Source: Seohaeicola zhoushanensis
Lineage (GTDB): Bacteria > Pseudomonadota > Alphaproteobacteria > Rhodobacterales > Rhodobacteraceae
Length of the DNA stretch: 64,000 nucleotides
Assembly (NCBI RefSeq): GCF_014656415.1
Contig: NZ_BNCJ01000003.1
Location: 107,098-171,097, forward strand
Direction: 5' to 3'
Under the pieces are notes generated by a model. That model made no database searches, was not told the origin of the DNA, and worked only from the letters and a program-made list of their open reading frames with translations. The position numbers and the translations under genes are program-made. Each line of letters opens with the position of its first letter. Within the stretch, counting starts at the first letter, position 1. Below are positions 8,733 to 17,533 of the stretch, one piece after another.

Positions 8733-9719
8733 TCATTCTCCGACGAAGAGGATCTTGCCGTCGCGCCCGGCTGCTGCCGCGTGGGCCATGGCCTCGCGGT
8801 GCTGGCTCAGCGGGTAGCGGGCGGCGACTTCGGTGTGCAGGCGGCCCTGGGCCATCTGCTCGGCCAGGAAGCCGTTGAGCCGGCGGATCGCATCGCGGTC
8901 GGCCTTTGCGAACCAGTCGGACAGCCAGAAGCCGGTCACGGTGATGTCGCGGAACACAAGGTCGCGGGCGTCGAGCGCGCAGGGCTCGCCCGAGAGCAGC
9001 CCGTAGACGACAACCGCGCCGCCCTTTTCGAGGCTGGCCGCCAGCGCCGCCGTCGATGCGCCGCCGACGGCGTCGAGCGCGAGCTTCGGACGGATGCCGC
9101 CGGTCGCCGCGAGGATGCGGTCGGCCAGATCGTTGTCGCCCTTGTCGACCAGCACCACGTCGGCGCCTTCGGCCTTCAGATCGTCGGCGAGACCGTCGCG
9201 CCGCACGATATTGACGGTGCGGATGCCGCGATCGCGGGCGAAGCGGGCGACCAGCCGGCCCACGGCCGAGTTCGCGGCGTTCTGCACCACCCAGTCGCCC
9301 GGCGCGAGGTCGCGGTAGTCGCGCAGCATGATGTCGGCGGTCGAGGGGTTGGCGCGCATCATCGCGGCCTGTTCGGGGTCGATGCCCGCCGGCGCGGGCA
9401 CGGCCATGCGCGCGTCGAGGATTAGCGTATCGGTCCACAGACCGCGCCCCACCGGCAGCACCGCGTCGCCGGGCGCCAGCCGGTCGACCCCCTCGCCCAC
9501 CGCGTCGACGATGCCATAGGCGCCATGGCCCGGCGTGTCCGGCAGCGGTTCGGGTTCGGCGCCGTAGCTGCCTTCGATGGTCAGCAGGTCGGCGGGGTTG
9601 ATCGTCATGACCCGCAGCCGCAGCCGCACCTCGCCCGGCCCCGGCAGCGGGTCGGGCGCTTCGACCAGGCGCAGCACCTCGGTCGGGTCGCCGTGGCGGT
9701 CGTACACCAGCGTCTTCAT
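8733..9719 (-). CDS. MECR/ETR-like NADPH-dependent 2-enoyl reductase (MDR superfamily)
   Basis: 328-aa zinc-independent medium-chain dehydrogenase. The pattern INPADLLTIEGSYG near residue 40, the GDWVVQNAANSAVGRLVARFA nucleotide-binding segment and GIRTVNIVRR match the mitochondrial 2-enoyl thioester reductase (ETR/MECR) group rather than quinone oxidoreductases. It could reduce or interconvert an enoyl-CoA intermediate. Its start overlaps the stop of the upstream acyl-CoA ligase gene as ATGA, indicating translational coupling. Confidence 0.75.
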   Translation of the reverse strand: MKTLVYDRHGDPTEVLRLVEAPDPLPGPGEVRLRLRVMTINPADLLTIEGSYGAEPEPLPDTPGHGAYGIVDAVGEGVDRLAPGDAVLPVGRGLWTDTLILDARMAVPAPAGIDPEQAAMMRANPSTADIMLRDYRDLAPGDWVVQNAANSAVGRLVARFARDRGIRTVNIVRRDGLADDLKAEGADVVLVDKGDNDLADRILAATGGIRPKLALDAVGGASTAALAASLEKGGAVVVYGLLSGEPCALDARDLVFRDITVTGFWLSDWFAKADRDAIRRLNGFLAEQMAQGRLHTEVAARYPLSQHREAMAHAAAAGRDGKILFVGE

Positions 9720-11413
9720 GGCTTGCTCCGTTTCTTGAGGTCGCGCAGGTCGATGATGCCCGGCGCGTGGCGCGGGTCGTCGAGGCCGGGGAAGATCAGC
9801 CCCTTGCGCACCTTCTGGGTGCCGGTGCGGGGCAGATCGTCGACGAAGGCGACCCAGCCCGGCAGCTTGTAATAGGCCACCAGACGGCGACCGTGTTCAA
9901 AGACCGAGCGGGCGGTTTCCGCGTCCCGCGCCGCGCCGTCCACCGGGATGATGCATGCCATCACCTCCTCGTCGCGCATCTCGTCGGTGACGCTGATGAC
10001 TGCGACCGCGGCCACCGCCGGGTGGCCGATCAGCGCGTTCTCGACCTCGGCGGCCGAGATGTTCTCGCCCGAACGGCGGATGATGTTCTTGCGCCGCTCG
10101 ACGAAGTGCACCATGCCGTCCGGCTCCTGGGTGACCACGTCGCCGGTGTGGAACCAGCCGCCCTGCCAGGCCTCGGCGGTGGCCTCGGAGTTCTTGAGGT
10201 ATTCGCGGAAGAAGCCCCGGCGCGGGTCGGGTCCCGGCGCGCGCACCACCAGTTCGCCCTGCGCGCCATGGGGCACCTCGCGGCCCGCCTCGTCCCAGAC
10301 CTGGGCTTCGAGGTCGTCGTAGGGCTTGCCGAAGGCGCGGGTGCGGATGCGGCGCGGTTCGTGGCAATCGGCCAGGAAGCGGCCGGTTTCGCTCATCCCC
10401 CAGACCTCGACCATGGCGACGCCGAAGCGTTCCTCGAAGGCGGCGTGCAGGTCGGGGTCGAGCCCCGCGCCAAGACCGAAGCGCAGCCCGTGGCCGCGAT
10501 CCTGCGGCGCGGGCGGGCGCTTCATCAGTATGGGCGGGATGATCCCGAGGTAGTGCATCGCCGTGGCGCGGGTGGCGGCGATGTCCTGCCACCAGCTGTC
10601 CGGGTGGAAGCGGTCGGGCAGGATCAGGCAGTTGCCGGTGAGGATCAGCGCCGTCAGCGTGTTGATGCCAGCATTGACGTGGAAGACCGGCAGCGGCACG
10701 AACAGCCGGTCGCCGCCGTGGCGCAGGGCCAGCCGCCCGCCGTGGCGTGCATAGCCGAGGCCGACGGCGAAGTGATATTCGTGGTCGATCACGCAGCCCT
10801 TGGGCCGCCCCGTGGTGCCCGAGGTATATATCAGCGCCGCCTCGCTGGCCCGGCCCGGACGCTCGGGCCGCGCGCCGGTGACTGGCGCCAGCGTCGCCAG
10901 CGCGGCCTCGTCCAGCGCCGGTGTGCCGAGCTTGCCGGCCACGCGCGAGAGCTGGTCCATGTGCCCCGCGTGGCCGAGCGCGAGGACCGCCTCGGAGTGC
11001 GACAGCAGGTATTCCAGCTCGTGGTCGAGGTAGTCGGGATTGACCGGGATCTGCGTGGCCCCGACGGCATAGAGCGCGAGCTGGTTGAACAGATGCTCGG
11101 GCCGGTTGTCGAGCATCAGCGCGACCCGGTGCCCCGGCCCGTAGCCCGCCGCGCGATAGATCGCGGCGCGCCGTTCGACCTCGGCGCGGGCCTGCGCGAA
11201 GGTGATCTCGGCGCCTTCGGGGAGATAGGCGCGTCCGGGCCGGGCGGGAATGCACAGGAAGGCATTGTCCGGATGGGCCTCGGAGGCCAGGACGAAGGCA
11301 TCGTAGACGGTGGCCGAACGGGCGGCCATCGCCTCGGCCGCGCGGGCGGCGGGTGCGCCGTCGATCTCGGGCGGCAGCCCGGCCGGCGCGGTTGCGGTTG
11401 CGGCGCCGGTCAT
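9716..11413 (-). CDS. AMP-dependent acyl-CoA synthetase
   Basis: 565-aa adenylate-forming ligase with the AMP-binding P-loop IYTSGTTGRPKGC, the WGMSETG motif, the GWFHTGDV motif and the C-terminal catalytic lysine region RTGTQKVRKG. It would activate a carboxylic acid to its CoA thioester. ATG at 11413 overlaps the thiolase stop (ATGA). The same reading frame stays open upstream through the thiolase, but that stretch is the antisense-like shadow frame typical of GC-rich DNA, not a fusion. Confidence 0.88.
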   Translation of the reverse strand: MTGAATATAPAGLPPEIDGAPAARAAEAMAARSATVYDAFVLASEAHPDNAFLCIPARPGRAYLPEGAEITFAQARAEVERRAAIYRAAGYGPGHRVALMLDNRPEHLFNQLALYAVGATQIPVNPDYLDHELEYLLSHSEAVLALGHAGHMDQLSRVAGKLGTPALDEAALATLAPVTGARPERPGRASEAALIYTSGTTGRPKGCVIDHEYHFAVGLGYARHGGRLALRHGGDRLFVPLPVFHVNAGINTLTALILTGNCLILPDRFHPDSWWQDIAATRATAMHYLGIIPPILMKRPPAPQDRGHGLRFGLGAGLDPDLHAAFEERFGVAMVEVWGMSETGRFLADCHEPRRIRTRAFGKPYDDLEAQVWDEAGREVPHGAQGELVVRAPGPDPRRGFFREYLKNSEATAEAWQGGWFHTGDVVTQEPDGMVHFVERRKNIIRRSGENISAAEVENALIGHPAVAAVAVISVTDEMRDEEVMACIIPVDGAARDAETARSVFEHGRRLVAYYKLPGWVAFVDDLPRTGTQKVRKGLIFPGLDDPRHAPGIIDLRDLKKRSKP

Positions 11414-12594
11414 GCCACCCGCTCGATCAGCATGGCAAGCCCCTGCCCCGCGCCGAGGCACATCGACAGGATCGCGCGCCGGCCGCCGGTCTGCCTGAGG
11501 TGTTCCACCGCGGTCATCGTCATGCGCACGCCGGTCAGCCCCGGCGGATGCCCGACCGAGATGCCGCCGCCATAGAGGTTGTGCAGATCGCGCGGAATGC
11601 CCAGGTGGCGCTCGGCGTGGAGGTTGACCACGGCGAAGGCCTCGTTGATCTCGAAATAGTCGATGTCCGAGATCTTGAGCCCGGTCTTGTCGAGCAGCCC
11701 CCGGATGGCCGGCACCGGGCCATGCCCCATGATCCGCGCCGGGACGCCGACGCAGTGCCAGTCGACCAACCGTGCCTCGGGCGCGCAGCCCTCGGCCTCC
11801 ATCGCCGCGCGGTCGCCGACGATCACGAAGCCGGCCCCGTCGGTCACCCCCGAGGAGTTCCCCGCGGTGACCTTGCCGCCGGGCCGGAAGGCCGGCTTGA
11901 GGCTGGCGAGCTTGTCCAGCGTCGCGTCTGCGCGCGGGCTTTCGTCGGTGTCGAAGACGCGGGTGGACTTGCCGTCGGGCACCTCGATCGGCACGATCTG
12001 GCGCGCGAGGAAGCCGTTCTGGATGGCGGCGATCGCCCGCGCCTGGCTCATCGCGCCCCATTCGTCCATCGCGTCGCGGTCGTATTGGAACTCTTCCGCC
12101 AGGTTCTCGGCGGTTTCGCCCATGTATTCCTGGCTGAACGGGCAGCGATAGGCCCAGTCGAGCATGTCCTCCATCTCGATCGGTCCGCGCGGAGCGCCCC
12201 AGCGCACCCCCGCCACGGCATGGGGCGCGCGGGAATAGCACTCGGCCCCGCCGGCCAGCGACAGGCGCGAGTGGCCGCTTTCGACCTGCTGCCCGGCCGA
12301 GATGATGGCCTGCAGGCCCGAGGCGCAGGCGCGCACCACCTGCAGGGCGCCCGCGTCCTCGGGGATGCCGGATTTCACCCCCACGACCCGCGCCGCGAAG
12401 AGCGTGTCGCGGTCGGTGGGAACCGTGGTGGTGAAGACCATGTGATCGATCTTGTCGGCGGCGATGCCCGACCTGGCCACGCAGGCCCGGGCGGCATGGC
12501 CCGCCATGTCGGTCAGTTCGACGCCCTTGAGCGAGCCGCCGAAATTGCCCAGTGCCGTCCTCGTGCCGGCGGCAATCCCTATCTCCTGCGCCAT
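11410..12594 (-). CDS. acetyl-CoA acetyltransferase-type thiolase
   Basis: 394-aa classical thiolase. Nucleophile Cys90 is in VVRACASGLQA; NEAFA, the GHPPGLTG histidine motif and the second catalytic Cys in SMCLGAGQG are all present. Two usual residues differ: GHPPGL in place of GHPLGA, and CLGAGQG in place of CIGGGQG, which may reflect an unusual acyl group. It cleaves 3-ketoacyl-CoA to acetyl-CoA. It sits 27 nt downstream of the P450 gene. Confidence 0.88.
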   Translation of the reverse strand: MAQEIGIAAGTRTALGNFGGSLKGVELTDMAGHAARACVARSGIAADKIDHMVFTTTVPTDRDTLFAARVVGVKSGIPEDAGALQVVRACASGLQAIISAGQQVESGHSRLSLAGGAECYSRAPHAVAGVRWGAPRGPIEMEDMLDWAYRCPFSQEYMGETAENLAEEFQYDRDAMDEWGAMSQARAIAAIQNGFLARQIVPIEVPDGKSTRVFDTDESPRADATLDKLASLKPAFRPGGKVTAGNSSGVTDGAGFVIVGDRAAMEAEGCAPEARLVDWHCVGVPARIMGHGPVPAIRGLLDKTGLKISDIDYFEINEAFAVVNLHAERHLGIPRDLHNLYGGGISVGHPPGLTGVRMTMTAVEHLRQTGGRRAILSMCLGAGQGLAMLIERVA

Positions 12595-12621
12595 TCGCGC
12601 CTCCTCCCTCGTAATCCGTTG

Positions 12622-13860
12622 TTATCCGCGCAGCCGCACCGGCAGCCGCCGGGTGCCGCGCGGCACCATCGCGTCGAGCCACTCCGGCGGCTCGTCATCC
12701 AGCGCCAGGTCCGGGAACCGCTTGATCAGCTCCAGCACCGCGACGCGCCCCTCCTCGCGCGCAAGGCGCGCGCCGAGGCAGACGTGAATGCCCTGCCCGA
12801 AGGTCAGGTGGCGGTTCGGGTTGCGCCGGATGTCAAAGCGGTCGGGGTCCTCGAAGATGCGCGGGTCGCGGTTGGCCGAGTTGATCATCACGAAGACACG
12901 TTCGCCCTCGCGCAGTTTGCGCCCCTCGATCTCGTGATCCTGCGCCACCACGCGAACCAGCGCATTGGTCGGCCCGTCGTGGCGCAGCACCTCTTCGATG
13001 GCGCCGTCGATCAGCGCCGGGTCGGCGCGCAGGGCGGCCAGCTGATCGGGGTGGCGCAGCAGCAGGAGCGAGGCGTTGCCGATCAGGTTCGTCGTCGTCT
13101 CGTGCCCGGCAAAGAGGATCAGGATGCAGGTGGCGACAAGTTCGTCCTCGGTCAGCTGGTCGCCCTCGTCGCGGGCGTTGATGAGGTCCATCAGGAAGCC
13201 GGGGCGCGGGTTGGCGCTGCGCTCGTTGATGATCTCGCGGAAGTAGGAGGACATCTTCTGGCAGCCGCGCGCCGCGCGGTGGTACTTGTCGTCGGCATTG
13301 CGCGCGCCGCCGATGAAGACGGCCATGTCGTCGGACCAGCTCTTGAATTCGGCCAGCATCTCGCGCGGCACTTCCAGCATGTCCATGATGACATAGGCCG
13401 GAACCAACAGGGCGAATTCGCGGATCAGGTCGATGCGGTCGGCTTGGCGCTCTTCCAGCTGGTCGAGCAGGTGGTGCACGATCTCTTCGATTCCGGGCCG
13501 CATCGCATCAACCGCCTTCGGCGTGAAGGCATGGCGCAGGATCCGGCGGACCCGCGTGTGGTCAGGCGGATCGCGGAAGGCGAGCCAGAGGTCGAGATAC
13601 TTGACGATATCCGACAGCAGCGCGGCGTCCTGCGGCGGCAGCGAGCTGTAGAACTGCATCAGCCGCCGCACCGAGAGGTGATCGGACAGCAGCAGGTCGC
13701 GGACATCGGTGTACCGGCTGATGATCCAGGACTTCAGCGAGGGGCTCCAGTGGACCGGATCCTCCTCGCGCAGCCGCGCGTAGATCGGAAAGGGGTCGGC
13801 CATGGTGGCCGAATCGCTCGGGTCGTAGACGATCGGCTTGTCGGTCATTGCGGTATTCAT
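12622..13860 (-). CDS. cytochrome P450
   Basis: 412-aa soluble bacterial P450. The I-helix oxygen-activation motif FAGHETTTN is present, as is the haem-cysteine loop FGQGIHVCLGARLARE near residue 358; an E..R-type K-helix segment lies at EEVLRHDGP. It would hydroxylate the substrate with an external ferredoxin and reductase, neither of which is in the window. ATG at 13860 has GAGG 5 nt upstream. It is the first gene of the minus-strand operon and is divergent from an acyl-CoA synthetase, with the TetR-type site between them. Confidence 0.92.
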   Translation of the reverse strand: MNTAMTDKPIVYDPSDSATMADPFPIYARLREEDPVHWSPSLKSWIISRYTDVRDLLLSDHLSVRRLMQFYSSLPPQDAALLSDIVKYLDLWLAFRDPPDHTRVRRILRHAFTPKAVDAMRPGIEEIVHHLLDQLEERQADRIDLIREFALLVPAYVIMDMLEVPREMLAEFKSWSDDMAVFIGGARNADDKYHRAARGCQKMSSYFREIINERSANPRPGFLMDLINARDEGDQLTEDELVATCILILFAGHETTTNLIGNASLLLLRHPDQLAALRADPALIDGAIEEVLRHDGPTNALVRVVAQDHEIEGRKLREGERVFVMINSANRDPRIFEDPDRFDIRRNPNRHLTFGQGIHVCLGARLAREEGRVAVLELIKRFPDLALDDEPPEWLDAMVPRGTRRLPVRLRG

Positions 13861-13900
13861 CGCACCTCGTTTCCTGACGGGGTTGCCAGTGGTTGCAACC

Positions 13901-13916
13901 AAACAGATGTTTGTTT
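13901..13916. promoter_or_regulatory. TetR operator candidate, copy 2
   Basis: AAACA-GA-TGTTT is a perfect 5-bp inverted repeat, continued by GTTT. It sits 41 nt upstream of the P450 start and about 100 nt upstream of the acyl-CoA synthetase start, so it can control both directions. Confidence 0.65.
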
Positions 13917-14017
13917 ACTTTTATCGCATGTGCATCTTTGGCACAAGCGGTGGAATCGCGGCGGCCGAGAAGGTGCGCGCCACCCGTCCGGAGAGCAAGC
14001 AATGCAGGGAGGAAAGC

Positions 14018-15589
14018 ATGACCGATCTCGTCGACGATCCGCAGGTATATCTGCCGGATCTTTTCGCCACCCACGCCCGGTTCCAGCCGGAACGGGAGGC
14101 CGTCATCTGCGGCAGCGTTCGCCGCACATGGCGCGACTTCGACGCCGCCATCAGCCGGGTCGCGCATGGTCTTCTGGCCAGCGGGCTGCAGAAGGGCGAC
14201 AAGGTCGCGCTGCTGATGGGCAATTCGGTCGAGATGCTGGAATGCCTGTTCGGCATCGTGCGGGCGGGCGGCGTGGCGGTTCCGCTGTCGGGGATGCTGA
14301 CGGCCGAACAGCTGACCGGGCTGCTGGTCGACTGTGACGCCATCCAGGTCTTCGTCTCCTCGGAGTTCCGCGACAAGGTCGAGGGCAACCGGGCGGCGGT
14401 GCGCAATGTCGCCGCCGGGCGCTGGATCGCGCAGGGGTTCGACGGCGAGGGCTGGGTTCCGCTGGCCGCGCTGACCGAGGGCCAGCCCGCGACCCCGCCT
14501 AACGTGCGCTATTCCCTGCAGGACGAGTTCAACATCATCTATTCCTCGGGCACCACGGGCCTGCCCAAGGGCATCGTGCAGACCCATGGCGCAAGGCTGC
14601 ACTGGGCGTTTTCCAACGCGGTCGAGATGGGCTTCACCTCGACCAGCCGGGCGCTGACCACCACGGCGCTTTATTCCAACGGGACCTGGCTGATGATGCT
14701 GCCGGTGCTCTTCGCCGGCGGCACGCTGGTGGCGATGCGGGCCTTCGACGTGGGCGAATTCCTCAGCCTCGTGCCGCAGGAGCGCATCACCCATACCTTC
14801 ATGGTGCCGGCGCAATACGGCATGGTGCTGGATCACCCGGACCTGGACGGCGCCGACCTTTCCTCGCTGCGGACCCTGCTTTCGGCCGGCTCGGCACTGC
14901 GCCAGGACGTGAAGGCACGGATCATCGAACGCATCTCGCCCGGCCTCTACGAGCTTTACGGCTATTCCGAGGGCTTTGCCTCGATGCTCAAGCCGCATCA
15001 GCACGCCGAGAAATTCGCCACCGTGGGCACGCCCGTACTGGGGTTCGAGGTGCGCATCCTTGACGAGGAGGGCAACGAATGCCCGCGCGGAACGCCCGGA
15101 GAGATCGCCGGCTATGGCGCGGGGCTGATGAAGGGCTATCACAAGCGCCCCGAGGCCACCGCCGAGCTGATCTGGCGCGACGAGCGCGGGCGAACCTTCC
15201 TGCGCTCGGGCGATATCGGGATGATCGACGAGGACGGCTTCCTCTGCATCGTCGACCGCAAGAAGGACATGATCATCTCGGGCGGGTTCAACGTCTTCCC
15301 GACGGATGTGGAGGCGGTAGTGGCCAAGCACCCCGACGTCTTCGATGTCGCCGTGATCGGCGTGCCGCATGACAAATGGGGCGAAACCAGCCTGGCGCTG
15401 GTCATTGCCCGCGATGCGGCGGCCATCGACTGCCGGGCGCTGCGCGACTGGGCCAACGAGAGGCTGGCCAAGACGCAGCGCCTGATCGACGTGGAGCTGC
15501 GGGACGAGTTCCCGCGCAATGCGCTTGGCAAGGTGATGAAACGGCTGCTGCGCGATCCCTACTGGTCGGCCGAGAAGGCGGCACAATGA
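14018..15589 (+). CDS. AMP-dependent acyl-CoA synthetase (second)
   Basis: 523-aa adenylate-forming CoA ligase: P-loop IYSSGTTGLPKGI, YGYSEG acyl-binding region, LRSGDIGMID hinge region and C-terminal lysine motif FPRNALGKVMKR. ATG at 14018 has AGGGAGGA just upstream; the frame is open further 5' but without coding character. It differs clearly from the first ligase, suggesting two acids or two stages of one pathway need CoA activation. Its stop overlaps the ketopantoate-reductase-like start (ATGA). Confidence 0.88.
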   Translation: MTDLVDDPQVYLPDLFATHARFQPEREAVICGSVRRTWRDFDAAISRVAHGLLASGLQKGDKVALLMGNSVEMLECLFGIVRAGGVAVPLSGMLTAEQLTGLLVDCDAIQVFVSSEFRDKVEGNRAAVRNVAAGRWIAQGFDGEGWVPLAALTEGQPATPPNVRYSLQDEFNIIYSSGTTGLPKGIVQTHGARLHWAFSNAVEMGFTSTSRALTTTALYSNGTWLMMLPVLFAGGTLVAMRAFDVGEFLSLVPQERITHTFMVPAQYGMVLDHPDLDGADLSSLRTLLSAGSALRQDVKARIIERISPGLYELYGYSEGFASMLKPHQHAEKFATVGTPVLGFEVRILDEEGNECPRGTPGEIAGYGAGLMKGYHKRPEATAELIWRDERGRTFLRSGDIGMIDEDGFLCIVDRKKDMIISGGFNVFPTDVEAVVAKHPDVFDVAVIGVPHDKWGETSLALVIARDAAAIDCRALRDWANERLAKTQRLIDVELRDEFPRNALGKVMKRLLRDPYWSAEKAAQ

Positions 15590-16524
15590 CGGCGCCGTTT
15601 TCGGTCGCCATCGTCGGCGCAGGGGCCATCGGCGGCGTGCTGGCGGCCCATCTCGGCAAGGCCGGGGTCTCGGTGCGCGTTTTGGCGCGCAACCGGACCC
15701 TGGAAGCCTGGCAGCGCGACGGGATCACCGTGACCACCGATGAGGGCACCCTGCACCACCGCCCCGACGCGGTGAGCGATGACCCCGCGGCGCTCCGCCC
15801 CGTCGATCTCGTGCTGGTCACGGTCAAGGGTCAGGACACCGACGCCGTGGTTCCCGCGATTCGCGCATTGCTCGGCCCCGAGAGCCGGGTGCTGAGCTTC
15901 CAGAACGGCCTCGACGGGCTGGAGCGGCTGATCGCCGCCTTCGGGCCCGACCGCGTGCTGGCGGGCGTGACCTATGTGCCGGCCAGTGTCACCGCGCCGG
16001 GACAGGTGCGCCTCACCGGGCCGGTGCGCCGGTTTGTCTTCGGTCCGGCGGCATCCTCGGCCGCCTCGCCGCATATCGGGCAGCTGGCGCGCCTCGGCAA
16101 CGCACATGGCCTTGTCATGGAGCCGATGGACGACCCGATGCCGGCGATCTGGGCCAAGTTCACCATGCTGACGGCCTTCCACATGGTCAGCGCCCTTACT
16201 CGCCTGCCGCTGGGCGGGTGGATCCGCCAGCCCGAGACCGCCGACCTCTACGAACGCGCGATGGCCGAGACCGCCGCCGTTGGCCAGGCCCGAGGCATCG
16301 CCCTGCCCCCGGATCTCGTCGAGGCGAACATGCGGTTCAGCCGTGAAAACGCCGATCCCCGGACCCGCGCCTCGATGCTGGAAGATCTGGAGAACGGCCG
16401 CCCGCTGGAACTCGACAGCACCGTGGGCTGGCTGATAAGGGCCGCCGCCAAGGCGGGCATCCCGGTTCCGGTGCACGACATCTGCCATGCCCTGCTGAAG
16501 CCCCACCTCGATGGGGCTTCATGA
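15586..16524 (+). CDS. ketopantoate reductase family (PanE/ApbA-like) oxidoreductase
   Basis: 312 aa. An N-terminal Rossmann motif VAIVGAGAIGGVLAAHL (GxGxxG) and the family signatures VLVTVKGQDT and LSFQNGLDGLE are present, followed by the helical C-terminal domain. Classical members reduce 2-ketopantoate with NADPH, but members within catabolic operons often reduce other 2-oxo acids. Because it is translationally coupled to a CoA ligase in the TetR-site region, a catabolic role is more likely than pantothenate synthesis. Confidence 0.82.
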   Translation: MTAPFSVAIVGAGAIGGVLAAHLGKAGVSVRVLARNRTLEAWQRDGITVTTDEGTLHHRPDAVSDDPAALRPVDLVLVTVKGQDTDAVVPAIRALLGPESRVLSFQNGLDGLERLIAAFGPDRVLAGVTYVPASVTAPGQVRLTGPVRRFVFGPAASSAASPHIGQLARLGNAHGLVMEPMDDPMPAIWAKFTMLTAFHMVSALTRLPLGGWIRQPETADLYERAMAETAAVGQARGIALPPDLVEANMRFSRENADPRTRASMLEDLENGRPLELDSTVGWLIRAAAKAGIPVPVHDICHALLKPHLDGAS

Positions 16525-16545
16525 CTCGGGCCGTGTTGGCCGGGC

Positions 16546-17319
16546 CTAGCGGGCGTAATCGGCGCCCATCCGGTCGAGCCTGCGCTTGAGCGCCGCGAAC
16601 TCGCGGGTGCCGAGATCGGCCCCCAGGCCGGTCATCGCCTGCTTGTGGGTCAGATCCTGAACCGCCTTGCTCGGGAAATTCAGCGCGCCGCCCGCCTGGG
16701 CGGCGATCTGGATGCGGCAGGCCTGTTCGAGATAGAACATCATGATGAAGGCCTCGGGGATCGACCGCCCGCAGGCCAGCAGCCCGTGATTGCGCAGAAT
16801 CAGCATCTGCTTGTCCGACCCCAGATCGGCCAGCAGACGCTTCTGCTCTTCCATGTTGAGCGCGAGACCCTCGAACTCGTGGTAACCGATCAGGTCCTTG
16901 TAGAGCAGCCCGGTCTGGCTGATCGGCAGCAATCCCTCGGCCTGTGCCGAAATGCCGACACCGGCGGTCGTGTGGGTATGGATGATGCAGGTCAGGTCGT
17001 GCCGTTCGCGGTGCACGCAGGAGTGAATCACGAACCCGGCCGGGTTGATCGGCGAGCCATCGCTCGAGATCACGTTGCCGTCCAGATCGACCTTCACCAG
17101 GTTCGACGCCGTCACCTCCTCGTAGAGCAGCCCGAAGGGGTTGAGCAGGAAATGCTCTTCCGGGCCGGGCACGCGCGCCGAGATGTGGTTGTAGATCAGA
17201 TCATCCATTCCGAAATGCGCGATGAGCCGATATGCGGCGGCAAGGTCGATCCGGGTCTGCCATTCCTCCTGTGTCATGCCCGGTCGGGGGGTGGATTCGG
17301 CGCTGTCGAGCGGTGCCAT
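16546..17319 (-). CDS. class II aldolase/adducin family protein
   Basis: 257 aa. The fold is recognised by YNHISARVPG and the metal-binding histidines in IIHTHTTAGVG and LRNHGLLACG. Members are zinc-dependent aldolases, decarboxylases or dehydratases. ATG at 17319 has GGAGGAG 8 nt upstream. It is divergent from the DctP-type TRAP operon with the third TetR-type site between them, so it likely acts on the imported compound or on a retro-aldol intermediate of it. Confidence 0.85.
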   Translation of the reverse strand: MAPLDSAESTPRPGMTQEEWQTRIDLAAAYRLIAHFGMDDLIYNHISARVPGPEEHFLLNPFGLLYEEVTASNLVKVDLDGNVISSDGSPINPAGFVIHSCVHRERHDLTCIIHTHTTAGVGISAQAEGLLPISQTGLLYKDLIGYHEFEGLALNMEEQKRLLADLGSDKQMLILRNHGLLACGRSIPEAFIMMFYLEQACRIQIAAQAGGALNFPSKAVQDLTHKQAMTGLGADLGTREFAALKRRLDRMGADYAR

Positions 17320-17456
17320 TCGATGAACTCCTCCATTTGTTCGGCCCAAAGTGAACCCTCCCGCGGCAAGCCGGGCTTCGAACTGCCGCCAATCGGTATT
17401 TTCCGGGCGGAACGGTTTTTTGGGTGTTGCTAGAATACATGTTTAACGGCAATTTG

Positions 17457-17471
17457 AACAGGTGTTTGTTT
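17457..17471. promoter_or_regulatory. TetR operator candidate, copy 3
   Basis: AACA-GG-TGTTTGTTT lies between the class II aldolase and TRAP operons, 63 nt upstream of the dctP-like start. It matches copy 2 at all positions outside the spacer. A related ACATGTTTAA lies at about 17437. Confidence 0.65.
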
Positions 17472-17533
17472 GGCTGACTTCGCAAGCCGGTGCAAACAGC
17501 GATCCACAGCATCGCGCATCAGGGAGGAAACAG

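Noticed and set aside
9716-12682. A 988-codon open frame suggesting a thiolase-ligase fusion
   Set aside because: The 5' part has no ligase-like sequence and is an alternative frame of the thiolase; ATG 11413 with an ATGA overlap gives a normal-length ligase.
15586-16524. Pantothenate-synthesis PanE
   Set aside because: Fold agrees, but coupling to a CoA ligase in a TetR-controlled catabolic region makes a housekeeping role unlikely; kept only as a family-level call.
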